A DNA stretch of 64,000 bases, taken from Porodaedalea pini. Lineage: Eukaryota; Basidiomycota; Agaricomycetes; Hymenochaetales; Hymenochaetaceae. Of this stretch, positions 1-10,153 are shown in pieces (positions within the stretch are counted from its first letter, which is position 1; the number at the start of each line of letters is the position of its first letter). The DNA lies in NCBI GenBank assembly GCA_002794775.1, contig NBAY01000001.1:1798001-1862000 (forward strand), written 5' to 3'. The notes beneath the pieces were generated by a model. The model made no database searches, had not been told where the DNA came from, and saw only the letters and a program-made list of their open reading frames with translations. The translations under genes were made by a program, and so were the position numbers.

Positions 1-49
1 CTCCAACGGCAAGGATAAGTGGAATTTCAGCGCCCGTAATACATGCTAA
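1..49 (+). CDS. GH17-like glucanase, 3' end only (partial)
   Basis: Bases 2-49 encode the last 15 residues of a secreted glucanase and a TAA stop (47-49). The peptide is the same as the C-terminus of the complete gene at 59151-60508 except for one residue (N for K third from the end). The rest of the gene lies off the left edge, so nothing can be said about its activity. It converges on P450-A, whose stop is about 410 bp away. The same convergent P450/GH17 arrangement, with about 390 bp between stops, recurs in inverted orientation at 58.8-59.2 kb. The 3' flank also contains a stretch (about 90-175) repeated at about 4060-4145 and, reversed, at about 59040-59130. Confidence 0.85.
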   Translation, partial: SNGKDKWNFSARNTC

Positions 50-89
50 AGTGCCGTCCCTTGCCGCTCGCCCTCACTTTGGAGACTGG

Positions 90-2850
90 CTCTCAGAGTT
101 TGACAGCTCGTCGTTCCTTGCTGGCTTTCTTTTATTCTCTTGACATTGGGTTTCGTATTGTAACGAGTCTACGAGTATGTGTTGTCATTTGGTAAAATGT
201 ATTGTTAAATAACGCAGAAAGAAAAACGCAACACGGCTTTGTTTAACGATCACTATTGTTTCCAAATTCCAGTGAAGTTTCTTTGCATGTAAGAAATCGA
301 GAAGGTTGAGATATCGGCGTTGCAGTATGCGCCTTCCGAGCAGGTCAGGGCCGATAGTACACTGATGAGTTTCAAGATGCATATACAGATGGCTGTAGAT
401 GAGGAAATGGCAGTGTGTTAAAAGTGTACTCAACGTACCGAAAGGCCATGACATGTATTCAGTCATGAGTTTCCTGTTGAATCATCTGTGCAAGCTTCAC
501 ATCCCGCGGAGTAATCGTACATTTGAAAGGCTTGGGACACCTAGTGAAGGAAGTTTCGGTGCCTGAAGCATTATAAACTCACAACTACACATACGTTATG
601 ATCTTACTCTCGAACTCGAATTGTGGGAGTTCGACCATCCCTGTATCAGGGCTTGTGTAAGGATCAATGTCGAACAAAGCCAGCACATTTGTTATCGCCA
701 GCCATAGAGTCGAGTCCGCGAAATGCTTTCCAGGACAGGCTCTTAGAAGTAAAAGAAATTAAGAAGTGGTCCGAGTCAAAGCAAGCCAGGTTAGAGGATG
801 CTGACCTTCTTCCGAATCCGAAGACGATGGTGCTAGGATCGTCTTCCGCAACGGATACCAGGCTTTCGTCCGAAACTTCGGACTGCGTGGCCTGATTCAG
901 GCATTTATTGTCTTTGCCTGAGTACCGCTCCGGGCTAAACAGTTCTGGATTCGGGAACATTGTCTCATCTCTCATCATTTGCCTGCGAATTATATTAATT
1001 AGCGACATGCCATTAACCATCATTACGGACGCTCAAACCATATATTAGGAATTGCCATTGTTCCGTCTGGGATCGTCCATCCACGGTAATGTTCCGTTTG
1101 CGTAGACTTGTGTGGGACGCCTAGCCACTTACGTTCGGGTATGCTACTTGAAGCATGTCAAAAAGTATACTTACCTATAGTCAGAGGAGGTAGAATCCTT
1201 AAGCACCTGAAGTATCAGTGTCGTAAGTGATTGATTATGACGATAGACATACCGATATAGCTCTTTCAGCAAGCAGTCGGTATAGGGTAGATGCCTCCTG
1301 TCGTCAAAGGAAGGTAAACGGTCTCTTCCTACAACCTTATCGATTTCTTCCTGAGCCTGCTTTGCTATTTCAGGGTGGAGTGCCATCATCATGAAGAACG
1401 TTGTAAGCGTTGATTTTGTCTGAAATAATGCGAAGGGTATTAGGAAAAGCGGTATCGTCAGTTAACACCGACCAAGTGTAACGTACTGTGTCTGTCCCGG
1501 CTGGTAGAGGTTGATTAGAGACAAAAATGAGAAGAAGAAAATGGTATACGTCGAATGCACACACCATTGTAGATCGTTGCCCCGATGTTTATGATATCTT
1601 CCTCATGTTCGTGGTCAACTATGTCTGTCGCTTCATATTTATCCAACAGATCAGATACGAAGCATGCAGGAGCGTCACCAGTGGCCTGAAAAAGAGTGAG
1701 TTCACAACGTGCTGCGAGACTTCTGTTTAATTCCTTGGTAAAGCACGTACTCTCTTTGCCTTGAGTTCTTCTAGTGGGGCTGTCATGACTAAATTCACAA
1801 CATCACGAGTTTTCCTTGTAAACCGTTTCAACCCCATTCCAGGAAGCCATGCGGGCACACGGCGTACTACAAATGTGAAGATCATAATCAGTAGTAGTGC
1901 ATTAAATGAACGCGTTACATATAATCGCGACTGCACTTACGGAAGGGAAATATATCAATAATCGTTGTTCCTAGACTACCGGAACTTGCTGTCATATGTA
2001 CTGCACGCTCGACGAGCTCAACATATGCATCATTGTCAGACATGACTTCGTGACCATACGTGATCGAGATAACGATCCCGGCGATGAGGCTAAACGTGTG
2101 TTAGCTGGGACTTCTGTTTTATCCTTCGCTCTTACATGTGTATGTGGCCGATGAAATTATCTGGACTCCTCAGCAAGTTGCGAAGGAATTTGTGAATCTC
2201 GTGCTCTTGTGTCGGCCTGAACGATGCAATTGCTTGAGGGCCGAAATGTTGATGCATGATGCGGCGGTGCTTCCGGAAACGTGGACCGTAACGAAGAAAC
2301 GGAAGGACGAGTTGCCATCCCATTCTTATATGCAGGACCCTTAGGTACATGGATAATAGAGGAACGCTGCGACTTACAAACTGAAGACTGGCAGGTATGG
2401 TCTATCGGAGAACGTCATACTCTTCTTTTCTAGCAAGTCACGTGCTGCCGCAACAGAGTTGAGGATGACGATCGAACGGCCGAGGGCGTGAACATAGATA
2501 ACGTCGCCTGCTTTGTCGTCAGTCCAGAACAAGACGAAATAGTTAATTTATGCGACATACCGTAGATCTTTTTCCACTCTGCATACACTTCCCAAGCTCT
2601 ACTAAGCGACAATTTTCTTGCATGCCCAATCAGTATATCCGGAGGTGGACCTGGAGGCAGCTGAAGAGGCGCAGCCGTGGCAATCTCTTCCAGACGACGA
2701 TGCAACCAAGGGTGACCACAAAAGCTCACAACAGCAAGTTCCCAGACAGCAGACATTCTGGAGGATGATCAGGGTTGGAAGGCTGTCGACAGTATGATAG
2801 CTCGAATGCACCCTCTTTAAAGCTCTAGAAGAATCATGGAGCTGCAATCG
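90..2850. repeat. Tandem duplication, copy A
   Basis: This segment (GH17 3' flank, whole P450-A and its short 5' flank) matches about 4058-7600, apart from a foldback element inserted in the second copy. Similarity starts in the GH17 3'-flank sequence beginning ctctcagagtttgacagctc and ends roughly 90 bp upstream of the P450 start codon. Boundaries were judged by eye. Identity is high in exons and introns alike, which points to a fairly recent event. Confidence 0.8.
459..2756 (-). CDS. Cytochrome P450 monooxygenase, copy A (altered membrane anchor)
   Basis: A P450 with the same 13-exon structure as copy B (5223-7519), stop TGA at 459-461. It has the proline-rich hinge PPGPPPDILIGHARK, the I-helix AGTDT in a 14-nt exon (1487-1500), the ExxR motif as ELYR, a 23-nt exon (1175-1197) giving I-L-P-P-L-T-I-G, the PER motif in FSPERY, and the heme loop FGFGRRACPGK split by an intron. 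Most such enzymes sit in the ER membrane and oxidise hydrophobic substrates with electrons from a reductase; the substrate here cannot be read. Relative to copy B there is one extra A near 2718-2721 and one missing A near 2682. Residues 13-25 are therefore read in another frame and the hydrophobic anchor becomes charged. All other exons look intact. It is convergent with the GH17 gene to its left. Confidence 0.85.
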
Positions 2851-4057
2851 CAAAGACCCCTGTCAATTCAGTCAACACCACTACCGTTCGCACGCTAGTC
2901 AGAGAATTGTGGATTCAGATACAGGATATCGCAAAAAATAGAAATGTATACGCGAGAAGACGATGTGAATGCCGGCATCATCATCTTCACTGATACATAG
3001 CGCATGTGCCATGGTCAGCTGTACCTGAGATCGCAAATATTAGGGAATCAGCAGTCTGCAGGGAGTACTTTGTGTATTCTCGTTAACAGCTGAACCAGAG
3101 CTTCCAGACAGATGGGTGTCAGCGGAGGGTGCCAATGATATAGTATGATGTAGTTGAGTCCGAGTCCCATCTGCCAATACGTAGCATATGTCATTTTTTA
3201 TTACCTTTGTGTCTCAGAACGATACAGTTATTGGAGAGATAAAAGCACAAGATTCACCTGTTGGAATAGTTGCATTGCATATAATCAATGGATACAGAGT
3301 TGAGTTGAAATAGAGTGAAAAGTCAAATTGTTCCATGCCACTGGCACGTGCACTTGTCAGACGTGTCGCGACGTGATTCAAGCTCCGCCTAAAAGACAAG
3401 TAGACCCGCATCTGAAGCAAGACCTCGGCTAGGATGCTAGTACTCTGTCGAAATAGCAAGTAAATCATGTAAATAGGATACTGATTGACTGAAAGTTTGA
3501 TAAGGTGGAAGTTGAAAGTAAACTGCTGCCACCAAGGTTTATGGTCCTCCCAGGTAACATTTGCCAGAAGGTTTCCTCGCCAGACACTGACAATATTAAT
3601 GTTGACAGAGGCACACCGTGCGTAGCATTTTATAGTTTGCACCATATTGCTCCCACTTTCCTGTTTTGTACTAAAAGAAGAGGAGGAGAATTGTGTTCAA
3701 ATAGTGCTGGAATATCTGAGGATTGATACCACAAACCCTCCTCGAACACCGGGAACAGCGAGGCATCTGCACTTCAAACAGACTGCAAGCGCAGCCCCTC
3801 AAGTTCTTCCCGATACTCATGATATCTGCACTCGTGATGTGCTCTTCATGTGGGCGAGCACCTCAACCATCGGAAGTTCGACGAAGCCTGCATGTGCACG
3901 ACACCTATTCACCTCACTGATACGATACTTTCCTACTACGCATGAGAATCCGTCGTGTAGCTGACATTCTGCGGCCCATAGTCGTCATACCAAGCTGCCG
4001 GGGTGTTGAATATAGCTAACAATACCTTGAACTCGCTTGGATACCGTCCATACCATT
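2851..4057. other. Spacer between the two tandem P450 copies; no supported gene
   Basis: About 1.2 kb not shared with the other copies. The longest open frame (3214-3645, - strand, 143 codons) has no recognisable motif and no neighbouring exon that fits. It is AT-rich and probably intergenic or old, decayed sequence. Confidence 0.5.
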
Positions 4058-4155
4058 GGAAACTGACTCTCAGAGTTTGACAGCTCATCGTTCCTTGCTG
4101 GCTTTCTTTTATTCTCTTGACGTCGGGTTTCATATTGTAACGAGTCTGTGTCACA

Positions 4156-4945
4156 GCAGGAAAATCCGGGGTTTTCCATGAGGAAGGAGTATATCACGGA
4201 GTGTTTAGTGGGGCTCATATAATTTCAGCCGGAAAAGCCTTATATGGATTGTAAATTCTCAATCAATCAAATTTTTCAGAAATTATGTTTTATGTATCTA
4301 AAATTGATGACCATCAAGAAAAGTATTTCTGAACTCAGTGTCTGCAATCTACCCCACCAAAGGATACGATGATTCTGGGATTCTGAATCTCCATTGTCAG
4401 TAAATAAAGAGAATGCTGGTTATTAGATTTAGAATCTGTAAAGTCTTGGACACAAAGGAAAGAGGCTCATTGGATTTAAAATCCACATAGACTCCTTGCA
4501 TGAATGGAAGATCTCTCTTAGACTTGGGATCTATGGATCACATGATTAGCATATAATCAACTCAGCATAGATCCCAAATCTGAGAGAGATCTTCCATTCA
4601 TGCAAGGAGTCTATGTGGATTTTAAATCCAATGAGCCTCTTTCCTTTGTGTCCAAGACTTTACAGATTCTAAATCTAATAACCAGCATTCTCTTTATTTA
4701 CTGACAATGGAGATTCAGAATCCCAGAATCATCGTATCCTTTGGTGGGGTAGATTGCAGACACTGAGTTCAGAAATACTTTTCTTGATGGTCATCAATTT
4801 TAGATACATAAAACATAATTTCTGAAAAATTTGATTGATTGAGAATTTACAATCCATATAAGGCTTTTCCGGCTGAAATTATATGAGCCCCACTAAACAC
4901 TCCGTGATATACTCCTTCCTCATGGAAAACCCTGGATTTTCCTGC
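4156..4945. mobile_element. 790-bp near-perfect palindrome (foldback / MITE-like element)
   Basis: Left arm 4156-4535 and right arm 4566-4945 are 380 bp each and are almost exact reverse complements, with a 30-nt loop (4536-4565). Only a few mismatches are visible, for example near 4168 and 4520. The ends read GCAGGAAAATCC and its complement. No open frame suggests a transposase. Comparison with the uninterrupted copy (about 165-195) shows it is an insertion. The flanks (gtgtcaca on the left, gtgtgtgt on the right) do not make a clean target duplication, so the superfamily is left open. Confidence 0.85.
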
Positions 4946-5222
4946 CGTGTGTGTTGTCATTTGGTAAAGTGCATTGTTAGATGACGCAGAAAGAAAAATG
5001 CAACGTGGCTCTGTTTAACAATCACTAGTATTTCCAGGGAAGTTTCTTTGCATATAATAAATCGGGAAGGTTGCGATATCGGTGTTGCAGCATGTGCCTT
5101 CCAAGCAGGTCGGGCCGATAGTACACTGATGAGTTTCAAAATGCATGTACAGATGGCTGTGGATGAGGAAATGGCAGTGTGTTAAAAGCGTTATCAACGT
5201 ACCGAAAGGCCATGACATGTAT

Positions 5223-7519
5223 TCAGTCATGAGTTTCCTGTTCAATCATCTGTGCAAGTTTCGCATTTCGTGGAACAACTGTACATTTGAAAGGCTTGGG
5301 AAACCTATTGAAAGGGAATTATTCGGCGCTTCAGACGTCTGAGTCACCAAATCAAGATTATACATACATTATCAACTTATTCTCGAACTCGAATTTCGGG
5401 AGTTCAATCATCCCTGTTGCAGTGTTTGTGTAAGGGCCAATGTCGAACAAAGCCAGCACATTTGTTATCGCCAGCCATAGAGTCGAGTCCGCAAAATGCT
5501 TTCCAGGACAGGCTCTTAGAAGTAAAAGAAATTAAGAAGTGGTCCGAGTCAAAACAAGCCAGGTCAGAGGATGCTGACCTTCTTCCGAATCCGAAGACGA
5601 TGGTGCTAGGATCGTCTTCCGCAACGGATATCGGGCTTTCGTCCGAAACTTCGGACGGCGCGGCCTGATTCAGGCAATAATTGTCTTTGCCTGAGTACCG
5701 CTCCGGGCTAAACACTTCTGGATTCGGGAACATTGTCTCATCTCTCATCATTTGCCTGCGAATTATATTAGCAACACGCTATTAACCATCATGTGGACGC
5801 TCGAACCATATATTAGGAATTGCCGTTGTTCCGTCTGGGATCGTCCATCCACGGTAATGTTCTATCTGCGTGGACTTGTGTGGGAGGCCTAGCCACTTAC
5901 ATTCGAATACGCTAATCAAAGCAGATCAAAGAGCATGCTTGCCTATAGGTCCAGGGGGTTGAATCCTTGAGCACTCGATGTGTCAGTATTACAAACGATT
6001 GATTAAAACGACAGACGTACCGATATAGCTCTTTTAGTAAGCAGTCGATGTAGGGGAGATGTCTCCTGTCGTCGAAGGAAGGTAGACGGTCTCTTCCTAC
6101 AACCTTATCGATCTCTTCCTGGGCCTGCTTTGCTATTTCAGGGTGGAGCGTCATGAACATAAAGAACGTTGTAAGCGTTGATTTTGTCTGAAATGATGCG
6201 AAGGAGATCAAGAAAAGCGGTATCGTTAGTGAACACCGGCTAAGCGCAACGTACTGTGTCTGTCCCGGCTGATAGAAGTTGATTAGAGACAAAAATGAGA
6301 AAAATGGTATACATTGAATGCACCCACCATTGTAGATCGTTGCCCCGATGTTCATGATATCTTCTTCATGCTCGTGGTCAACTATGTCTGTCGCTTCATA
6401 TTTATCCAACAGATCAGATACGAAGCATGCAGGAGCGTCACCAGTGGCCTGAAAAAGAGTGAGTTCATAACGTGTTGCAAGACTTCTATTTAATTCCTTG
6501 GTAAAGCACGTACTCTCTTTGCCTTGAGTTCTTCTAGTGGGGCTGTCATGACTAAATTCACAACATCACGAGTTTTCCTTGTAAACCGTTTCAACCCCAT
6601 TCCAGGAAACCATGCGGGCACATGGCGTACTACAAATGTGAAGATCATAATCAGTAGTAGTGCATTAAATAAACGCGTTACATATAATCGCGACCGCGCT
6701 TACGGAAGGGAAATATATCAATAATCGTTGTTCCTAGACCACCGGAGCTTGTTGACATATGCATTGCGCGCTCGACGAGCTCAACATATGCATCATTGTC
6801 AGACATGACTTCGTGACCATACGTGATCGAGATAACGATCCCGGCGATGAGGCTAAAAGTGTGTTAGCTGGGACTTCTGTTTTATCCTTCGCTCTTACAT
6901 GTGTATGTGGCCGATGAAATTATCTGGACTCCTCAGCAAGTTGCGAAGGAATTTGCGAATCTCGTGCTCTTGTGTCGGCCTGAACGATGCAATTGCTTGA
7001 GGGCCGAAATGTTGATGCATGATGCGGCGGTGCTTCCGGAAACGTGGACCGTAACGAAGAAACGGAAGGACGAGTTGCCATCCCATTCTTATATGCAGGA
7101 CCCTTAGGTACATGGATAATAGAGGAACGCTGCTACTTACAAACCGAAGACTGGCATGTATGGTCTATCCGAGAACACCAGACTCTTCTTTTCTAGCAAG
7201 TCACGTGCTGCCGCAACAGAGTTGAGGATGACGATCGAACGGCCGAGGGCGTGAACATAAATAACGTCGCCTGCTTTGTTGTCAGTCCAGAACAAGACGA
7301 AATAGTTGATTTATGCGACATACCGTAGATCTTTTTCCACTCTGCATACACTTCCCAAGCTCTAGTAAGCGGCAATTTTCTTGCATGCCCAATCAGTATA
7401 TCCGGAGGTGGACCTGGAGGCAGCTGAAGAGGCGCAGCCGTGGCAAATCTCTTCCAGACGACGATGCAACCAAGGGTGACCACAAAGCTCACAACAGCAA
7501 GTTCCCAGACAGCAGACAT
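5223..7519 (-). CDS. Cytochrome P450 monooxygenase, copy B (intact)
   Basis: Thirteen exons can be placed: 7519-7324, 7270-7141, 7087-6899, 6852-6704, 6629-6514, 6448-6328, 6268-6255 (14 nt), 6187-6021, 5965-5943 (23 nt), 5888-5807, 5755-5579, 5514-5368, 5304-5223. They sum to 1593 nt, a 530-residue protein, normal for a fungal P450. Residues 8-24 form a hydrophobic N-terminal anchor, followed by PPGPPPDILIGHARK. Further motifs are AGTDTT (oxygen-binding I-helix), ELYR (ExxR), FSPERY, and FGFGRRACPGK with the heme-ligand Cys. The intron after the 23-nt exon starts with GC (GCAAGC), and the one after exon 10 with a weak GTTCGA. Likely an ER-anchored monooxygenase of unknown substrate. FOL3 starts about 395 bp away, divergently. 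Confidence 0.9.
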
Positions 7520-7600
7520 TCTGGAGGATGATCAGGGTTGGAAGGCTGTCGACAGTATGATAGCTCGAATGTAAGCTCTTTATAGTACTGGAAGAGTCAT

Positions 7601-7913
7601 GGCAAAGTTCCCCGCCATTTGTCACTCAACCGCACACTTCGGCTTAGCCATCTGCCATTTTAACTCCAACCGGAGAATCATAGAGTCAGGCGGAATATCG
7701 CAAGAAAACAGAATTGTACGCGCGAGAAATGCACTGGCTGCGCGTCTACAACCAATCGTATAGTACGGTATGTGTACTGTACAACGTGAAGGGTTTTAGA
7801 AATTAGAGCTCGCTTGAGCCATACCGATGCTGCCGAGTGATCGACACATGATCGACATTTCACCAAATTTATCCGAAGTACTAGTCCTGGTAGATCTGCT
7901 AGTCTGCCTCTGA
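7601..7913. promoter_or_regulatory. Divergent intergenic region between P450-B and FOL3
   Basis: About 300 bp of non-coding sequence between two divergent start codons; it must hold the FOL3 promoter and probably upstream parts of the P450-B promoter. The last ~70 bp before FOL3 are also recognisable, reversed, next to the FOL3 pseudogene (about 63319-63400), so the duplicate once carried the promoter too. No clear TATA box was identified. Confidence 0.5.
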
Positions 7914-9770
7914 ATGTCTGTAGACCTCTCTTTGCACAGGATCGAGGCTCTCATCACCCAATTCGACCGTTATACGCGCCCAACGGTGCATATCGCGGGT
8001 ACGAATGGTAAAGGCAGCGTCTCTGCGCTGCTCACGTCTCTCTTCCAGCATGCAGGTCTCTTCGTCGGGCGGTTCAACAGTCCACACCTCCTGCACCCTT
8101 CCGATAGCATCTCGCTCAATGGCAACCCACTCTCTACTTCTCTCTTTTCAGACTCCATAATGGAGGTGCGGAAGAAGAACGAGGAACATGCGATCAACGC
8201 GAGCAGCTTTGAGGTGCTGACGGTTTGTGCGCTGCTCGTGTTCGAGCGCAGCAAGGTGGATGTCGTCCTGCTTGAGGTTGGCATGGGCGGGCGACTCGAT
8301 GCAACCAACGTCATTCCAGATGCATGCATCCTGGCATCGGTGATCACCGCGATTGACCTCGATCACCAGGCGTTCCTCGGTCCAACGGTCAGTGCCATTG
8401 CACGCGAGAAGGCGGGTATCGTAAGGGGAGGGAAGCCTGTCATAGTGGCTGCGCAAAAATACAAGGAAGTGAACGAGGTGGTAATGGAGGTTTCAAATGA
8501 GATGACGGCGCAGTTGGTGTTAGCACCTGTTGCAAGCGAGAGGGAATGGGATGAGGAGATTGATGGAGAGCGTCCGCCGCCGTTCTCATTGTGTCCGTTC
8601 GCCCCGCCGCCCCCATTGCCGGTCGAGTTGGGCCTGCCTGCATCACAGTTTCAAAGGACAGATGAACAAGAAATGCAGCCTGGTTCAGAATTGGGCAGGG
8701 AAACGAGATATCGAGTGCTGCTCCCGCTGCACGGCGCCCACCAGCTCGGAAACATCGGCGCCGCCCTGACAGTCCTTCATGTTTTACGAGCTCAAGCTAC
8801 TTCTGCCTTTACATCTAAGTCTGCGTCAGACCTCTCAGGCAGAACAAATGTGTATAAGCGCCTCGCACAGTTGGACGAAAGGTCGATCCGTGCCGCGGTA
8901 CGCGAATGTGTCTGGCCGGGACGGCTTTCATTCCATCTCTACCAGCCCTCTTCGTCTCTTCCGCTCTCGCCTTCATCATCAAGTTCAAACGCTACTCTTC
9001 TCGTGTCGCGAATGGAGAAATGGAAAGACCAGAAATCACTTGTTGTCCTTGCGGATGGAGCACACAATGAGGCCGCCGCACACACGCTCTCCGCGTATCT
9101 TTCCTCTCTTCTGTCTTTTCTGGGTGCATCGCGCCCGGCGAGTGAGTGTAAGGGAAAGAAGAATCGCGTACGCCTGACGCTCGTCCTCGCACTCTCGCAC
9201 TCACCACCGAAGACTCCTGCTTCTGTGCTCGTCCCGCTGCTCGCGCCGTTCCTCAGCCCTTCTCTACACTCTGCCTCCACTGCCTCAACATATTCGACCA
9301 ATACGACTGATTCTTCGCCCAAGTCCGACGCATTTTCTCATTCTTCTGGGTCCCTTTACGAACACATTGAACTAACGATACGCATCGCCTTTGTGCGGTT
9401 CTCTCCGCCTGAGGGGATGCCTTGGGTGCGGCCTGTACAGCCATCCACCTTACGCGAGGTTGTTCACGCTTCATTTTCGGGAGCGGTCGATGTTGAGTGC
9501 TGGGAGGCACCAGATTCGGATGCAGGGAAAGAAGGAGACGCGTTGCGGGATTTGAGGGATGCTCTTCGCTGGGCTGCTGGAGATTTTCTAAGCAAACGAG
9601 AATATGGAAATGAAGGACGAGAAGGAGAGAAAGGCGACCCGGAAAGGGGGAAAGATGATGAGACGGAAGGAGAGGACCTTGTTCTCGTCGCGGGGAGCTT
9701 ATACCTCGTCGCGGATTTCTACCGGCTGCTTCGTTTACAGGAGCAAGGCCGAGATGCAAAGGAGCCTTAG
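7914..9770 (+). CDS. FOL3: Dihydrofolate synthase (FolC/Mur-ligase family)
   Basis: An intronless 618-residue protein. It ligates glutamate to dihydropteroate with ATP, giving dihydrofolate, the last step of de novo folate synthesis. Visible motifs: N-terminal MSVDLSLHRI, typical of Fol3; the ATP-binding loop HIAGTNGKGS (residues 26-35); FNSPHLL; GMGGRLDATN (about 123-132); AREKAGI; and ADGAHN (about 379-384), which opens the C-terminal ligase domain. The TNGKGS loop and DATN block favour dihydrofolate synthase over the polyglutamating paralogue Met7. It is longer than yeast Fol3 because of low-complexity inserts, including a Pro-rich stretch near 225-240, a Ser-rich stretch near 345-360 and an acidic tail segment near 560-600. 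The start matches the family N-terminus. A decayed copy lies at 61208-63318. Confidence 0.93.
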   Translation: MSVDLSLHRIEALITQFDRYTRPTVHIAGTNGKGSVSALLTSLFQHAGLFVGRFNSPHLLHPSDSISLNGNPLSTSLFSDSIMEVRKKNEEHAINASSFEVLTVCALLVFERSKVDVVLLEVGMGGRLDATNVIPDACILASVITAIDLDHQAFLGPTVSAIAREKAGIVRGGKPVIVAAQKYKEVNEVVMEVSNEMTAQLVLAPVASEREWDEEIDGERPPPFSLCPFAPPPPLPVELGLPASQFQRTDEQEMQPGSELGRETRYRVLLPLHGAHQLGNIGAALTVLHVLRAQATSAFTSKSASDLSGRTNVYKRLAQLDERSIRAAVRECVWPGRLSFHLYQPSSSLPLSPSSSSSNATLLVSRMEKWKDQKSLVVLADGAHNEAAAHTLSAYLSSLLSFLGASRPASECKGKKNRVRLTLVLALSHSPPKTPASVLVPLLAPFLSPSLHSASTASTYSTNTTDSSPKSDAFSHSSGSLYEHIELTIRIAFVRFSPPEGMPWVRPVQPSTLREVVHASFSGAVDVECWEAPDSDAGKEGDALRDLRDALRWAAGDFLSKREYGNEGREGEKGDPERGKDDETEGEDLVLVAGSLYLVADFYRLLRLQEQGRDAKEP

Positions 9771-10153
9771 ATGCTGAGGGCGGGGCCAGGAGAAAGGAGA
9801 GGGAATTGATGTTATAGGAGTTCATTTACCTGGTGTATGTATGTCATAGGCATGTATAGAATCTGCAACTGGAAATTGGATTCTTGTATAGATCCATGTA
9901 GATCTACACTACTGTTTGCTTTGTTTTGTTTTCAAATTTGTTTCTGTCCTGACCCTTCACTGAACTTTTCTTCTTATTTTCATTATTCTCTGTTGTGCTG
10001 ATATATGTATCATTGTGGTTGAATTCGCGCGAACGTGATCATCGTCAGAATCCGGCGGCGGGTCCGAGTCCTTTCTGTCCATCGCCACAATCCTCCTTTA
10101 CAACAACTTGAGCAAGCCGAATCAAATCCTCTCTCCGCTTACTAGCTTATAAA
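9771..10153. other. FOL3 3' flank and otubain promoter
   Basis: About 380 bp of T-rich non-coding sequence between two + strand genes. No other gene is seen. Confidence 0.5.

Larger units (their letters stand above)
4058..7600. repeat. Tandem duplication, copy B
   Basis: Second copy of the GH17-3'-flank plus P450 segment at about 90-2850. It is longer because a 790-bp foldback element (4156-4945) interrupts the shared 3' flank: sequence matching about 90-175 lies left of the insertion, and sequence matching about 180-460 resumes right of it. Confidence 0.8.

Noticed and set aside
1..49. Window starts in non-coding DNA
   Set aside because: The peptide from 2-46 matches the C-terminus of the GH17-like protein at 59151 with one substitution, so these are last codons of a gene.
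3214..3645. 143-codon frame on the - strand in the spacer between P450 copies
   Set aside because: No recognisable domain, no splice partners, not repeated with the other copies.
4148..4953. 8-bp target duplication (hAT type) for the foldback element
   Set aside because: gtgtcaca and gtgtgtgt agree at only half of their positions; not a convincing duplication.
7914..9770. Folylpolyglutamate synthase (Met7) instead of dihydrofolate synthase
   Set aside because: The TNGKGS loop, Fol3-like N-terminus and DATN block fit Fol3; Met7 typically has a TKGKGS-type loop and a longer N-terminus.
9253..9825. 190-codon frame on the - strand
   Set aside because: Antisense to the FOL3 3' part; no family resemblance.
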